A DNA stretch of 64,000 nucleotides from Sipunculus nudus (taxonomy: Eukaryota; Annelida; Sipuncula; Golfingiida; Sipunculidae), in assembly GCA_026874595.1 (NCBI GenBank), contig CM049307.1, positions 56,189,870 to 56,253,869 of the forward strand, written 5' to 3'. The position numbers and the translations under genes were made by a program. This document shows, piece after piece, positions 1 through 14,700 of the stretch (its first letter is position 1; every line of letters begins with the position of its first letter). The notes below the pieces were generated by a model. That model had not been told where the DNA came from and ran no database searches. It saw only the letters and a program-made list of their open reading frames with translations.

Positions 1-201
1 CTGCTCCCTTTGCTCTTCACAACCGATTTCCATTTTAATTAAAGTAACACGTAGGAATACTATATTGTCCTGTGACATCATGTCTTCTAGGGTATTAACA
101 CGAGACTGAAGCATATCATAAATCACTACGATTTATCTAGATGTATGTTTTCGCCGGGCAATCATTGGCCATCTATTTAATCTTATTATTCTTTTGTCCG
201 T

Positions 202-207
202 TTTATT
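202..207 (-). promoter_or_regulatory. Candidate polyadenylation signal of the GT7 gene
   Basis: AATAAA on the minus strand, about 40 nt after the GT7 stop codon. Position and sequence fit. There is no transcript evidence. Confidence 0.35.
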
Positions 208-246
208 CTTTACTTCGTCCCTATCTCACGGACATCTGTCATCTCT

Positions 247-481
247 TTATTTAAGTACGGTCGATTTATTGATGCTTGTTTTGTCCGCCTCAATCTGCTT
301 TCTTAAGACAGCCATTTGTTGCTTCATATAGGGTTTTACTTGATCCTGCATCCGTGGTCCGTCGCACTGAGCCACAATCCGTGTGTACAGCGGGTATTTA
401 TTCAAAGATAGCAGTTTGTATTTGATAGAATTGAGACCGTCACGCCTTGAAAGTGTGTTGACAATATCAACATCATGAAAA
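247..481 (-). CDS. B4GALT-like: GT7 gene exon 6 (C-terminal)
   Basis: The acceptor TTTTGCAG lies just above 481. The first T completes an AG codon to Ser. The exon encodes FHDVDIVNTLSRRDGLNSIK and YPLYTRI, the usual C-terminal block of the family, then about 43 charged residues that look like a lineage-specific tail. TAA is at 247-249. Confidence 0.93.
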
Positions 482-1513
482 CTGCAAAAGACCACATATA
501 TATATATATATAAGTAGTCGTTTAAAAAGTTAAATGTTAGATTACTACAGCCAACAATTATCGTTACTACGATGTTATTTATTATTTTTACTCATAAATG
601 CATGTTACAATGGTATTTTATACTGCTACGGACTAAAGAATGAAATAATGTTAAAGGTGCCCAAACACCTTCATTTTGAAAAAGAATTTGTGATTTTTGG
701 CTTCCTCTGTGCATATATTGATAATCTAAGGGTAATTTTGGTAGTGAAAAGTTCTTAAAACGCCTTCATGAAGGATGTATAAACTTGTTTATCAACAACA
801 TGTTTGTAAACACAGCAATGTTGACAAAAGGGATAAACATGTAACCTAAGGTGGAAGGTTGCATATATGCCAGGTAGAACGATCACTTGTTGCAAAACGT
901 CATTTGATAGAAACAAAACAAGCAGTCTGTGTGCGGCGATATCCATGTTTTCTTGCCTATTTTTATAAAAGCTCCAAGGGATTACCTTTAGTTTCTAAAG
1001 TTCAGATAGGTAAACCGAGTCTAACATTCAGTAGTGGCAAGTCGGGCCCCTCTTACCCAATAGAAAGCAGATACACCATCCGGATTGTTTACAGCACGAA
1101 TGTAACCCATATAAAACGATGACTATGATGTTCAAAGGTCAGCGCCTGATTGGCCAGTTTCCACATATACGCAACCTGATTGGTCAAAAGGGTAAAGACT
1201 ACGTACCTCCTCAGGCTTTTGGGATTCCCACTATCCTTGTGGTCAAATGATATAGACCTGTAGCGACCAATCTCTGATGGATATCTCTCCAACTTAAGAC
1301 CGGCCTTTTTTATTCTGTAATACCGATCGAAAACACTGGTGTAAAGATAGCTCGAATATTCCATAAAGTATGGCCGGTTTCCATCAGAATACAATTTATA
1401 AACCTATTTTGATGAGTTGGAATTAAAAGTGGAATTAAAAGGGGAGTTAGCCAAATTTTATATTCATAATTAATACTTATTAGATGATATATCACGGTGT
1501 ATGATATGATGAC

Positions 1514-1560
<47 letters not shown>

Positions 1561-4500
1561 CAAAGATAATAATAATGACAATTATAATCATCATCATATT
1601 AAGTTATAATAATAACAATAATAATAATAATTATAATATTAATATTAATAATTACAGTTATTAAAATAATAATAATAGTGACAAAAAAATTAATAATGAC
1701 AATAATTATCATAACAGTAGTAATAAAAAGTAATAATAATAATTATTATAATGATAATATTGATAATTATTAATATAATAAAAATTAAAATTAAAATAAT
1801 AATAATTATTATTATAATAATAGCGTAATAATAAAAATTACAAAGTAGCGTTATTATATCGTAATAATGAAAAAAATTAAGATCTAATAACTTCCAGGAC
1901 ACCGGAAGCGAATAATTTTACCTGCTATAAGCTTCGTCGTCCTCTCCTCCCCAGCCGTACATGATGTTAGTGAAACCATTCATTTTCTCAAGATGGTCAG
2001 GTCTAAGGACAACGCCGCCTCCAAAATATTTATAATAGGGTAAACTGAAACAAATACACCTTTATTAATTGGGAGCAGACCTTTCACATTTGATGGCGAC
2101 TCACGTGGTACAATTAATATTTCTTATATTTTTGTCTTCTTGTAATAACTATATGCAATATACAGACTGAGTATAGGTGCATTTTACGGGGCTGAATCTA
2201 AGGGGCATAAAACAAAAAATGAACCCACACTTTTATACAAGAAAATGTGGGTTCATTACGTAATAGACACTCAACTAGTGAACCCACACTTTTATTTTTA
2301 TGAATGTCCACATTTCTATTCGTGAAAGAAAATTTATAGTTTGCAAAGTGAACCCACCTTTGCTATTTTTGTCAATGGATGTGTCGCGGATCAAAATGGG
2401 GGTTTTGGGGGTCGACTCCCCCCCCCCCCCCCAATCAAGAACCTTTTATCAGACATATCATATGCATGACGGGCGTTTTGGGGGAGGGGGGTCCAGCTTT
2501 TAACCTTTTATTAGACAATTTTTTACCACTCCCTGCAAAAAATCCTTGATCCGAGCCCGGACCCAATGGTGCTATAATGAGCATCATTCAAGTGACTCGA
2601 GGGATTGAGCCAAGGATTCGCGTAACACATTCAGAAATAGAAGTCGAGAAGTGACGCTTATTTTTAATTTAATTTTATTTTATTTCTTATGTATAATACA
2701 ATTATATTTTATTTTAATCAGTATATAGGAGAAGCCTAATAGAAGTTGAACCCATATTTTTGTGAGAAAATTTGGGTTTACTTCATCTTCTAGCTGATCA
2801 TTGTCTGTTTATGATGAATCGACATTTGGTATATTTGTCAATGACGCTGCGCTTACACATAACACATCACGAAAAATAAGTCAAGAAAGGACGCTTATTT
2901 TTCCCATATAAATAATATGAGTGATAAAATAGAAATATATTATTTATAGTAAGGTATAATAAAAGCCTTCAAGCCATTCAACCAACATTTAACAAAAAAA
3001 AATGTGGGTTCAGTTGCTGTTTAGGGCTCTGAAGCCCCATATGATCCACATTTACCTAATATATTAACATAAGGGGCCCTGTCTGGTCATCTAACTACTA
3101 TATATGTCAGGAGCGTATCCTTGATTAAAAGAAAGGTTGGATGCCGGGATGTGGGGTTGCGGGTGGCTGTCGGAATAGCAATGCTGGACGAATGGTATAT
3201 ATATTATATAATTATTTAAATATAGAGTAATTAAATTTTGTCAGACATTTTCCTTCAACGTAGTTTCATGAAACATGTGGCTGCACTCAACAGGTAAGAC
3301 TGTTTGATTGAAATGGTATGGTTTTATTTATATATAACATACACTCTTTGAAAATCCACGTTTCTATATATGATAAAGAGTTTTGTAATGAGCTGGGAGA
3401 GACTAATTTTTTGCATATTTTTTATCCTGGATTTTTTGCTGGGACCATTGTTTATCCATTAAAAAAATTACTTGTGCCAGGATTCTCCAGGAAATCCCCT
3501 CCCCTAAAAAAGTCAGCAAAGAAAGCAAATTATAAAATAAAACAAACAAAAATAAAACAAAGAAGTTTAATTACGTGAGGTATATATAAAGTATACGGTT
3601 TCGCGTGAGAATGTTATTTTACTTCAGATAAAAGAATAGGCCCGACATCATCATTGCCGGAGTCTTGACGATTGTATATATGTCATCTATATTGTGAAAA
3701 CAATTCGAAGTAATAATATGACTGTATATATATAAATGTGGAATTTTATGAAAGATAATTTGTATAAATTGAAGCTCAAAGGACATCACGAAAATGATGT
3801 TTTAGTAGTCAGTTGATGGAAATCTAGGGTATGATAACAAACACATATGTGTCGGTGAAGGCTCTTGTACGCGAAAATGTAATTGAAAGCAGCCATTGTG
3901 GAATGCGGGTTCAGGCAAATAGACCCCTACAGTATTAAATGCCTCTCCTCAACTTCGTTGATTGTCATCAGGCTGATCGACAACTGATGCTCCCAAATAA
4001 ACGACAGGTTTACTTATTTCGGTGCAGGTCCCTGGCAAAAAAAATCTTTAGCCTTGGTTCGTTGCTTTGTCTTAAGTAAAATTAACGCAAAAAGGTATAT
4101 CCGGATTTTTTTTCAGAAAATTTGCAGAGGGTTAGCGTCCAACCGGGCACGACTATAGAATAACTCACGCACCCCTCTAAGACATGACACTTGTGTGAAC
4201 AGGAAACGTTTTTATATTAAGCTGCATGTCTCTAGGTTTTGTCACTAATTTTACCCGACTCTTAATTCTTCATTACATGAATTTTAATCATCATACCGCC
4301 CGTCCGTATACGCACATACCTTGTCAAGACAGGGCGTGAGTGATTCTATAGTCGCTCCTTAAACCGTATGAACAATGTGTTAAATTTTGGAGGTAATCGG
4401 AATCAATATAATATATTTTTTTTCTGATATACCATTGTAGGACAAAAGAAGAATTCCTTTGTCCCAATATAGAAACCTGTATGCATTCGTTCTGCCACTC

Positions 4501-5269
4501 GCCACGTGAAACCGAGTCACTGAAGCGTGACCTTGTTTATCCATGAACACATCAATGATAAGGAGACCCTGGTGGAGGTTTTTAGGCTTCAACTTGCAGA
4601 ATCCCGATTAGTTTAAAGATTACTGGTAATATATTTTTATGTTTCAATGCCCCTAGAGATTGCAGAACCTCATAAAAATTTGTGTGCATCCACCCAACCC
4701 ATCCCTGAACTGTGTTTAAGTTGTAGGCCTTGAACAGCCTTTTCTTGAATGAACTATTGCTACCATGGTTATAAGGGAAAGATGTTTTGGAATGTATAGA
4801 CATAAAAATACCTGTGAACCTATAAAAAGTCAAACGGTGTTCGTGTTGCTGGTCGTAGTGTTAACCAAACTGAAAAAAAACCTCGCATTGAAAGCGGAAT
4901 CATGTGGTCTATGTTGTAAATTTTAAAGATTTACTTGTTGAAGTATTGGGATCAATTAGGATTAGGGTGCACCTGTGACCGCGAATTGTACAAATGTACT
5001 CTGATTGAGCTCGAAATGCAGGATAACCCCAGTGCGACTCCTGAAAAAACGTGACAGGCGTGGAGGACCTTAAAGCACAAAGAAGTAGGGGCATCTATTT
5101 GGGGAATACTAAAATTATTGATTGTGCTCTTTAATAGGACATAAACCCTCAATATAAAACAAACTCGTTTTAGAAGAGCACACCGCCGATTCGTGTGCCA
5201 AATTTCGAAGGCCAAATCAGTACGAAAGCAGGTAAACCTTTGTCTAAAAAAAATTGCATATTAATTATA

Positions 5270-5327
<58 letters not shown>

Positions 5328-8300
5328 GGTGGGGGGTTCTGTGTGATTTTGTGGTTGTTTTACACATTGACAAAGAAGATGTAAAAATAAGACAATTTCC
5401 ATTCTGTAAGGTATCAATGTAGAATTGCAATTCTGATAACATTTTGAATACTCAAACAAGAGAAACAGTTGCCAGAGCATTAGTTAAAATTAAGAATATA
5501 TAAAAAAATTTATAACTAGAATCAAATTATTACTCAACAGTTTGGGATGCATGATTCCTTAGCCAGTGCAGTTTCTTAGTTATCTAGTAACTGATTCAGA
5601 TATAGTGTCCCCAGGATAGGTCTCTATAATATAAAAAATGTTGCAGAAGAAATTGTATAAACTTGACTATATTTTAATTTTTTTTATTTTTATACTGTTA
5701 TTTTTTTCGCGTCTGGTAAGTTTAATCTCAATACAGTAGAGCATCGTTTAACAAAAAGCTCGGGAGACAGGGGTTTTGTTCGGATAAACGATCGTTTGTA
5801 TAAACAGTTTAACACGATTCAACATGGTTGCCAACCTGCCGCCTGGCACCAGACATAACCGGAGATGAATTAATAAAGACAGTCCAATGTAAATGTTGGT
5901 AATAGCATTTTTGTAGGTTTCAATTATTTAATTCAATTAATGATTTAAAATACATTTGAATAATTGCAAACGGCCCTGGAAATCAGAATGTAAATCACTG
6001 TTGAATATATTTTCATTGTTTCATTCGGATAAACGGTCCAAATTTCCGTTCTAAGTTTTCAATGTCAGTTATGGATTTTTTTGGTAACGGTGTTCGGATA
6101 AACGACGCTCTACTGTATTGGAGCTGTATCAGTTTTTTTTCGTATTAATTAAGCCTCCACCTGGAGTAGAATTCAAAAGTTGTTGTGGGTCGACTTTTTT
6201 TTATAACAAATACTTTATTACAACAATTTACATACAAAGAACATAATTACATACAACACAACATAAACAGTTTCCAAAAACAAACAAACAAGATCCCAGA
6301 CATGAGATTACTTTTAACAATCTAAACTGTCTTAGCAATATGTGTTTTATTCATTTTCCCTTCAGGTAGGGGAATGAGATCCCACAATTTTACCCATTTT
6401 TTATTATAAGCCGTATTTTCTTTCGTGCCCATACATTCAATCTTTTTCATATATTTCAGAAAAGTAAAAAATCCATGAAACTTTGGTTTTCTGTCAGATA
6501 ATTTACATTTATAAATAAAGTACCGTGCGTGTATCGCAACCTTATTGAAAGCCATATCATCCCCTGGCATGTCTAATATTTTATATTTGTCCTCTTCCAA
6601 ATATGATTCAAAATGAAATTTTCTATAAACACATTTCCAGAACTGTGTCGTAATTTCACATTCATAGAATAAATGTATCACAGTTTCTTCGTTTTGATTA
6701 CAAAACGTACGTTTTGGATTTTCTATATTACCCCACTTGAACAACCTGTTATTTAAAATTAGACAGTTATGATATATCTTAAATTGAAATCCAACACATT
6801 TCCTATCCTTTGTTATATTTTGTAGCACCTGGAAATAGAAGCTCCAATCGTTCACATTTAGATTATATTTTTCATTTAATTTAGCTTTTGCTGAATAAAG
6901 TTTAGGTCTCTTCTGGTCAATTAGAAAGTCATACATTACTTTTGTACTTATTTCTTCAACTTGTTTAATTACTGATTGTGTGTGACACATTAAATTACAT
7001 CCCTCTATTTCTATAATTAATTCTTTTCCTATACTGACAATTTGTTCTACAATAGCTCTATAAATCAGATAATATTTTCTTGGTACTCCACGACTGACAT
7101 ATTCCAAAATCTATACATTTTCCATTTTCACCGATAACATCTCTGTAATACCATAAACCAGCGTTAAACAGACTTTTATTAAAAACTGATTTACCATCAA
7201 CCTGAATATTCTTGTTATTCCATACAAGCTGTTCCATAACTGGGTCTTTCCTAAACTTTTTCCATATTCTTAAAATATTACAATAAAATTCTGGCAAATT
7301 GTTCAATCCCTGCAAGTTATCTACTTCATAATTGCTGTACAGGAGCACTGGAAAACCACCTAGTTGACAAAGAAAATAATCACAAAAATAATTCCGGTCT
7401 CTTTCGTTTTCTTTAAGTATCTTTTAATCCAATTAATTGTATGTGCTTCAATAAAACTTTCAAAGTCTAACATACATTGCCCCCCATGCTTTATATCACA
7501 AGTTAACACTGCTCTACTTATACCCAGACTTTTTTTCCCTTTAGTAACAAAATTCCATACACATTTGTTTATATGTTTAATATACTCTTTTTCATGGTTA
7601 ACACTGCACAAATGTGTGTAACATTTAAGTAACAAATGGATTTGGATATCAGTATTCTTACTTTAAGTGCTAAATCTCTTGTTTTCCATAAGGATAATAT
7701 ATATTTTAACCTCAACTAATTTTGGCTCTATATTTGCTTTCAATCGTACTGATTCATCTCTGTTAATAAAAATTCCCAAGGTTTTTAATTCTTTGGTCCA
7801 TTTTATACCTAGAAAATTACAGTTCTCTTTATATAAACTACCTAAAAGCATACCCTCTGTTTTTTTCTCATTTATTTTGAGACCAGAAATTTCTGAAAAC
7901 TTATGTAACATATTCCAGAATTTTAAGGTCGAACTTTTATCTGAGAGTAATGCTGTGGTATCATCAGCATATAACACAAGCTTAATTTCCTTGTCTAATA
8001 TATTAATTCCTTTAATACTCTAGTCATTCCTAATGGATATTGCTAACAATTCTAAAGATAAAATAAAAAGATATGGAGATAATGGATCACCTTGGCTTAC
8101 ACCTCTCCCTAAAGGAAAATACCCGGATGTATGACCATTATTAATTACACAAGCTGAGATGTTAGAGTAAAACATTTTGACCCAAGAAATTAACATTGGT
8201 CCAAAATTAAAAATTTCTAAAGTTCTGAAAATAAAATCCCATTCTAACGAATCAAAAGCTTTTTCATAATCAATACTAATTAGGAATCCAGGTATATTTT

Positions 8301-10869
8301 CAATGTTGGTGTAATAAAGTGTATCTATGATAGTTCTTACTGCCTCTCCAATATATCGACCTTTAACGTATCCATGTTGATTCATATGTATTAAATTTGG
8401 CAACCATCTAGTGATACGCTTTGAAATTGTCTTAGTTAATATTTTATAATCTATATTTAAAAGTAAAATGGGTCTCCAATTTTTAATGTTTGTTCTATCT
8501 TTCCCTTTCTTATCAATAAGTGTTATAACCCCTTGTTTTTGTGAATTAGACATTTCTCCTTTTAAAAAAGAATAGTTAAAACTCCCTACTAAAAGGTGGT
8601 TTATTTTGTTCCAGAAAAATTTATAAAACTCTATTGTGAGTCCATCATTTCCGAGTGATGTACCATTTTTGAAAGTTTTAAGTGTTTTCTCAATCTCATC
8701 CACGGTTACCAATCCCTCGCAACTATTTTGCTCCATCTCTTTCAATTTCGGAATTTTATTCTGCTTAAAAAAATAACTACTAGCAACACTTTCAGTATTA
8801 ATATTTGTTGATGTATAAAGATACTTATAGTATGAAGCTACCTTCTTTAGTATATTTTGTGTCCCCTGTATCACTGATTCTTTATCTATCAATTTTGTTA
8901 TACATTTCCTTATGCTATTTCTTCTTTGCAAATTAAAAAAAAATATTTTGTACTCTTTTCTCCTTCCTCCATCCACCTTACTTTAGCCCTAGTCATTATA
9001 CCTTTGACCTTTTCTTGATAAATTTCTTCCAGTTCCTGCATCAATTCATCATATTCTGCAGTGTATTCATTATTATCCTCCATGTTTTGTAAACTTCCAA
9101 TAAACATTAGTTCTCTTTCCTTAGTTTCCCTTTTCCTCTGCTTAGAAAACTTAATACATTCCTTACGAATTTCATACTTTATCAATTCCCATTTTAGTGC
9201 TAAGTCTTCCATATTTTCTATTTGCTTTTGCCACATCAATATTTTATTATTCATATGTCTTGTGAATTCTTCATCTTTTAATAATCTATTATTAAATTTC
9301 CAGTAACCTTTTCCTCGTTTTTCTGATTCATGTTCAGTTAGATCTAAGAATATCCCAGAATGATCTGAAAGAAATGCAGGTAAAATTATCAAATTTGTTA
9401 ATCTATCTTGTAAAGTTTCCGAGGTTAAAAAGTAATCCAATCTGCTATAAACACCACTGGTCCTTCTTCTCCATGTGAAGGCTTTTTTGTTCTCGTTTTT
9501 TACACGCCAAATATCTTGTAGATTATATTTTGTGTTTTTATCATATTTATTTCCTTAATAACATTTTCTTTTAATTTACCCTTTGATCCTTTTCTGTCTA
9601 TTTCATTGAGTACAGTATTCCAATCACCACCCATAATAATATTGTATTCATTTTTAATTCCAAACTTTGCTATTAAGTCAAAAAAGTTTCTTAAAAAAAG
9701 GAACTTGGCTATTTTCTGTATTGGGAGAATATATATTCACAATATACAAGACGGAACTGCTTTTAGTAACTTCTATCATAACGACTCTCCCTTCTTTATC
9801 TGTCAATGACCTCTCAACTTCACACTTTGATTTACTTCCAAGCAATATCATTACTCCACGAGCATGGTTTGAATAATGGCTGGCTACTATCTGACCTCCC
9901 CATTCATGTTTCCATCGATTCTCATCTGATTTTCCACAATAGGTTTCTTGTACCAATCCAATATTCGCTTTACTTTTTCTGATCCAAGTAAATAAAGCAC
10001 GGCGTTTTTTCTTTTCTCTTATACCACTTACATTTAAAGAAACAACTCTCAGCCTCTCCTGGGTCATTTATTATTTTGTGGTTAAATTACTATTTTGACA
10101 AGCACATATTACTAAGTTGTGGGTCGACTTAAAGATCCCCCCCACCCCACCCCACCTGAGCCCTCACCCTTAACTTACATAAACCTTATATATAATATTC
10201 ATAAAACATTATTAACAATAATTAAATAAATTTATACCAATAATTTATAGCAATATGCACCAAACGTGTTTAAACCAATACGTTACCGGTAACGTGATTT
10301 GTCTCTCGCCACCGCCAGGTGTCGCGGGTTGTTTGGGCAATCGTAAACATTCCTTATATCAACCGGTATCATGTCAATGTCGTGGAAGACATAGCAGTCG
10401 TAATGGCGGATTTTTTTTGCTTCGAGGTACCCAACGTTCATCAAAAGTGCCCTGTTAAACACCACTCCAGGGGCCTGAAATGAATTTGTTTTCGTACATC
10501 TTTACTGTTGTGCCTCAATTTATTTCCCTCAAATGGACAAAAAAATTTAGTTAAAATTTTCTTTATTAAGGCCTAAGTGCATGTTGTTTTCTTGTTAACA
10601 CTTAAGAATAGTATACTTCACGCAATAAAAAGTATTTTTTATAATCTATTTCTTTATTTTCATTAATAAAAAAGCAAACGGTCTAAATTGCAGCGCCACC
10701 TGTATTGCAAACCTGAGACAGGTGTCCAGGGCAAGTAATTGTCTGATATATTCTTGACCTGTCTACCTATCCGTAAATCATATATGTGGAGGCTTTTTGA
10801 AGCAATGAAGTTAATGTATCGAAACTTCTTACACTATCCTTTCAAATTGCACTATCATTCTCTCTCAGT

Positions 10870-10917
<48 letters not shown>

Positions 10918-11645
10918 CGTGAGCTCTTCATTTGCCGCTCTTTCATCTGCCATCACTGCCTACCCCCAAAAAACTTATATAAGTGGCCAAAAGTGGTCTT
11001 AATTCATTGGTGGTCTTATTGGACGGGTGAGTTATATCCAATGTGTATACTTTCGGTTAACGCAAGGGCGGTATTAATGGACAGGTGGTCTTATTAAACA
11101 GGTGGTCTTTCAGACAGGTTTCACTATAAATTGCATTTATGCCGTACATGAGGCCCTAGACACACAAAAATTCGGAAAAATTCTACGGAATCGCCGCGGA
11201 TATTTAAATGGAGCGGTGGGAGGATGAGTCCTAGTTTGTATCGCTTCTTTGGTCCTCTTGCCTGAAGCTTATCCAATAAATCATTGTGTGTATTAGAAAT
11301 ACAATAATTCATTCATGAAGGTGTCATATAAAGTGGATTGAACCTTCGCCATATGGGCCATCTGGAGCACTTATGTGACTGTAGAAAGCGAAGGTTGGTT
11401 TCTCAGTGGATTTACCTTCTATGAAGCTTAATTTAGATATTTAGCGAAGATGTACCTCGCCAAACTGTGGGCAGAATGCATGGGAGCCCAAAATCCAAAA
11501 TGGCCGCCGTCCGCCATTTTGAAATTTTATTTTTCAATGCTTTGGCCTGTAATTCAGTATATGAATTCGGGGGGTTTGGGGGATATTTGATGTCCAGTTG
11601 GTGATTTGACCAGTTTACTTGCTCTCACATTTATCGCACTGTCTC

Positions 11646-11710
<65 letters not shown>

Positions 11711-14700
11711 AAAATAACTCTTTTTTCCCCTCAGTGCGCTAGAAGCTCTGATATAATCAGTCGAATGACAAATCAATTAATTTTTTTCGTATACTATTCC
11801 TTACATTACCTTCCCTTATAGATGTCACGATATCATTGAGTATATACATTGCATTCAGGACTGAAACTATCTTCATTATCTAAATGACTTTGCAACAACA
11901 TGATATCATATAACTTTCCCATCAAGACTTCCGCGCGATGAATAATTCAGCATTTTGGAAGGATATTACTTTATATAGCATATTCTTTTTAAAATTATTG
12001 TAGAGGCGGCCGCCTGCTTAATACTTTAAAATGAAAATCGGAAGAGATTTCGAAAGTTTACCAAGCTTTACCTTTCGATTTGGAGCTACATGTAATGAAA
12101 TACATATTTTAAGACCATGCGTGAACAAACATAACAAGGCCTACAGCTACAGGCCTAATGCGAATCTGTGCAATGGTTTATACTAGAGGTATAATGCTTC
12201 AGTTCTGGACCATTACTTTTCAAGTAGGCCTACATGTGTAACATTTTTATATACAAATGCAATTACTACACAGTTTGTGCAAGAACCGATTACATCACTG
12301 CTGAAATACTAACTATGGTGCACACAACGCAAAAATGATTGTAGGTGGCGCCATCAGTCTTGTATACGATGTAGCAATCCAAGATGTATACACGGCCCAA
12401 TTTCAGGCTGATATATCAGACCCCTCCTGAGAAATAAGCAGGGACATACACTGCAAAAATATTGTAGGTGGCGCCACCAGTGTTGTATACGACAAAGCTA
12501 TCCAATATATAAAAGTATGCGCAATTTCAGGCTGATATACCAAATCCCTCCCGAGAAATAAGCAGGCGCATACAGTGTGAAAAAAGTCATTGTAGGTAGC
12601 GCCGCCAGTCTTGTGAACGAGAAAGCCATCAAAGATGCAGGGAACAGGTCAAAATATCAGGCTAATAAATCAAAATTATCTTGAGTTATGTGCACTGGGC
12701 TGACCAGGCTTATGTGAGGAAGGCAGTTGCGCCGAGTAAACCTGAACGAATTGCTCTGTGCAGCTACTGCACTGAGTGAACTTTTGACCTGATTGCATTG
12801 AATGAATTCTTAACCTGCACCTGGCTGCACTGAATGAACTCTTGACCTGTTGAATAATCTGACACAGTTGGCAGTCTGCAAAAGCTATAAATAGATCCAG
12901 ACTGACCCTTGGCCTCATGTATAATCCGAAATAGCTGGCATTCTGCCAAGCTATTTTTAGATAAAGACACAATCTTGGCCTGATAATAAATCTGTTTACA
13001 CATACTGAAAGACTTTGGCTACAGTATCCATAAACTGACATATCCATAAGACTGTTTTATCAAAATTTTTAGAATAATAAAAGATGTACTCCTTTCATTG
13101 TTAAAGGTCAAATAATTCCCAACAATCATTTAAGTAGACTTGAACCTCTCTCAGTCAGGCTGTATCGAACGGCAGGAACTACTTGTCTCAACTCTCTCAA
13201 CTCTTAATCAAAATCTGTCGTTTTTCAAGGAAACTATTATATTTACATTTCACGTGCGTATGTCTACTAAATATTACTTCTTCCGTGAAGTCTTGTCACA
13301 AAAACTACCATTATTGTGTAACTTGCCTCTGCCTTCTTGTCCTCCATATTTTAGCGGACTTCATTACCCTTTTCGCTACATTTGTACCTACCACGCTGGT
13401 ATATTATGAACCACCGGTGTATTTAGGCCCCACATACCCTTTCCGGCAAATCGTACTCTTGAGAGTCCAATTCTGCGCAGTATAAGAACAAAACAGAAAT
13501 TAACTGATAGAGTTTACCTGTTCGACGATATATATGGTATATTCCAATGACTGGAGCTGAAGGAATCTATGCATGTTATCCAGGAAGATTGGGAGATGAG
13601 ATTCACGCGCCCGGAATGGAATCACGATGGCGACGTTATTACGTGGTCGACAACGAGGCGCGGGAGTCCAATGGCCACCCAGTGTCACATCCGAGTACTT
13701 GTCGTCAATGTCAGACATATTGATCCTATTCAAAGAAGGAGAGAATCGTCCATCTGAAAAAGAAATGGGCTAGAGACGTTTTCAGGGCGGGAGTGAATTT
13801 AATACCAAATATGAAACCATCATGTAAATTAGTTTTTTTATACATTTTTTTTATACTAGTTTATGATTCCACTTATGCATAATGAAACAAAATTGCCATT
13901 GATTATTATTCATTTTTCACATGAAGGAAAGAATCAACCAGGATTTATATTTACTACAAACGACGGAGGCATTAGCCGTTGTTTGTTGCCTTGGTTTTGA
14001 CGTATCGTTAAAGAATTCATTTTGCACACGATAGTTTTTTATTTAACTGAAAAATATCGCTAGTGCTTCGCAGAGAGACCTGCTGGGAAGCTGTCAGGGT
14101 TTAGCAGCGCGCTGGCTTAAAACGGTGATCTTATATATCGTAGATTAGTGGTGTGTCGATCAATCGATTAAATCGATGATTCGTCGTTTTCTTTAAAAAT
14201 CGATTAAATCTCTTGCATTTTTGCATAATCGATTAAAAAACGATCATGTATGCACATACAAAGAATCTTATTATGTCAGAGATAAACGAACACAAAGTAA
14301 CGAACAGCATCAAAACAGAACCTTGCGCAGCCAACAATCATCCGACGGCAAGTCGACCTTGGATGCAGGTTAATTGATGGTTACCTTATAAATACAGATG
14401 TACATGGCAGACTGTATACTAGGGTCAATATTTTAGGTACTAGTATACAGCATATTTCAAGGTTATACAGAAAGTGCATAATATATCATAGGTCGTTTTT
14501 GTTTTTCAATCATCGTTTATGATTTTATATATTTAAATGTGTGTGTGTGCTTACTAGGCCTGTGAATATCTAACGGGTCTTTGATTCCATTCGATTATTG
14601 ATTATTGCCTTTCGATTCGATTATTGTATACAGTCACAATATTCTGTCAGAGACGTATATCTGCTTGAGTTTTCATCCCATGTGATGCTATATGATCAAG

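Noticed and set aside
5195-5480. Several overlapping ORFs with Tyr-Ile repeats (also near 10739, 11606, 26436, 37744, 52577, 58002, 61847)
   Set aside because: All cross (TA)n tracts, which are open in several frames.
8020-8023. Possible programmed stop readthrough at the TAG in the LINE RT
   Set aside because: The element has several other frame breaks, so a plain mutation is the simpler explanation.
10255-10458. 67-aa plus-strand ORF opposite GT7 exon 3
   Set aside because: Shadow of the minus-strand DXD exon.
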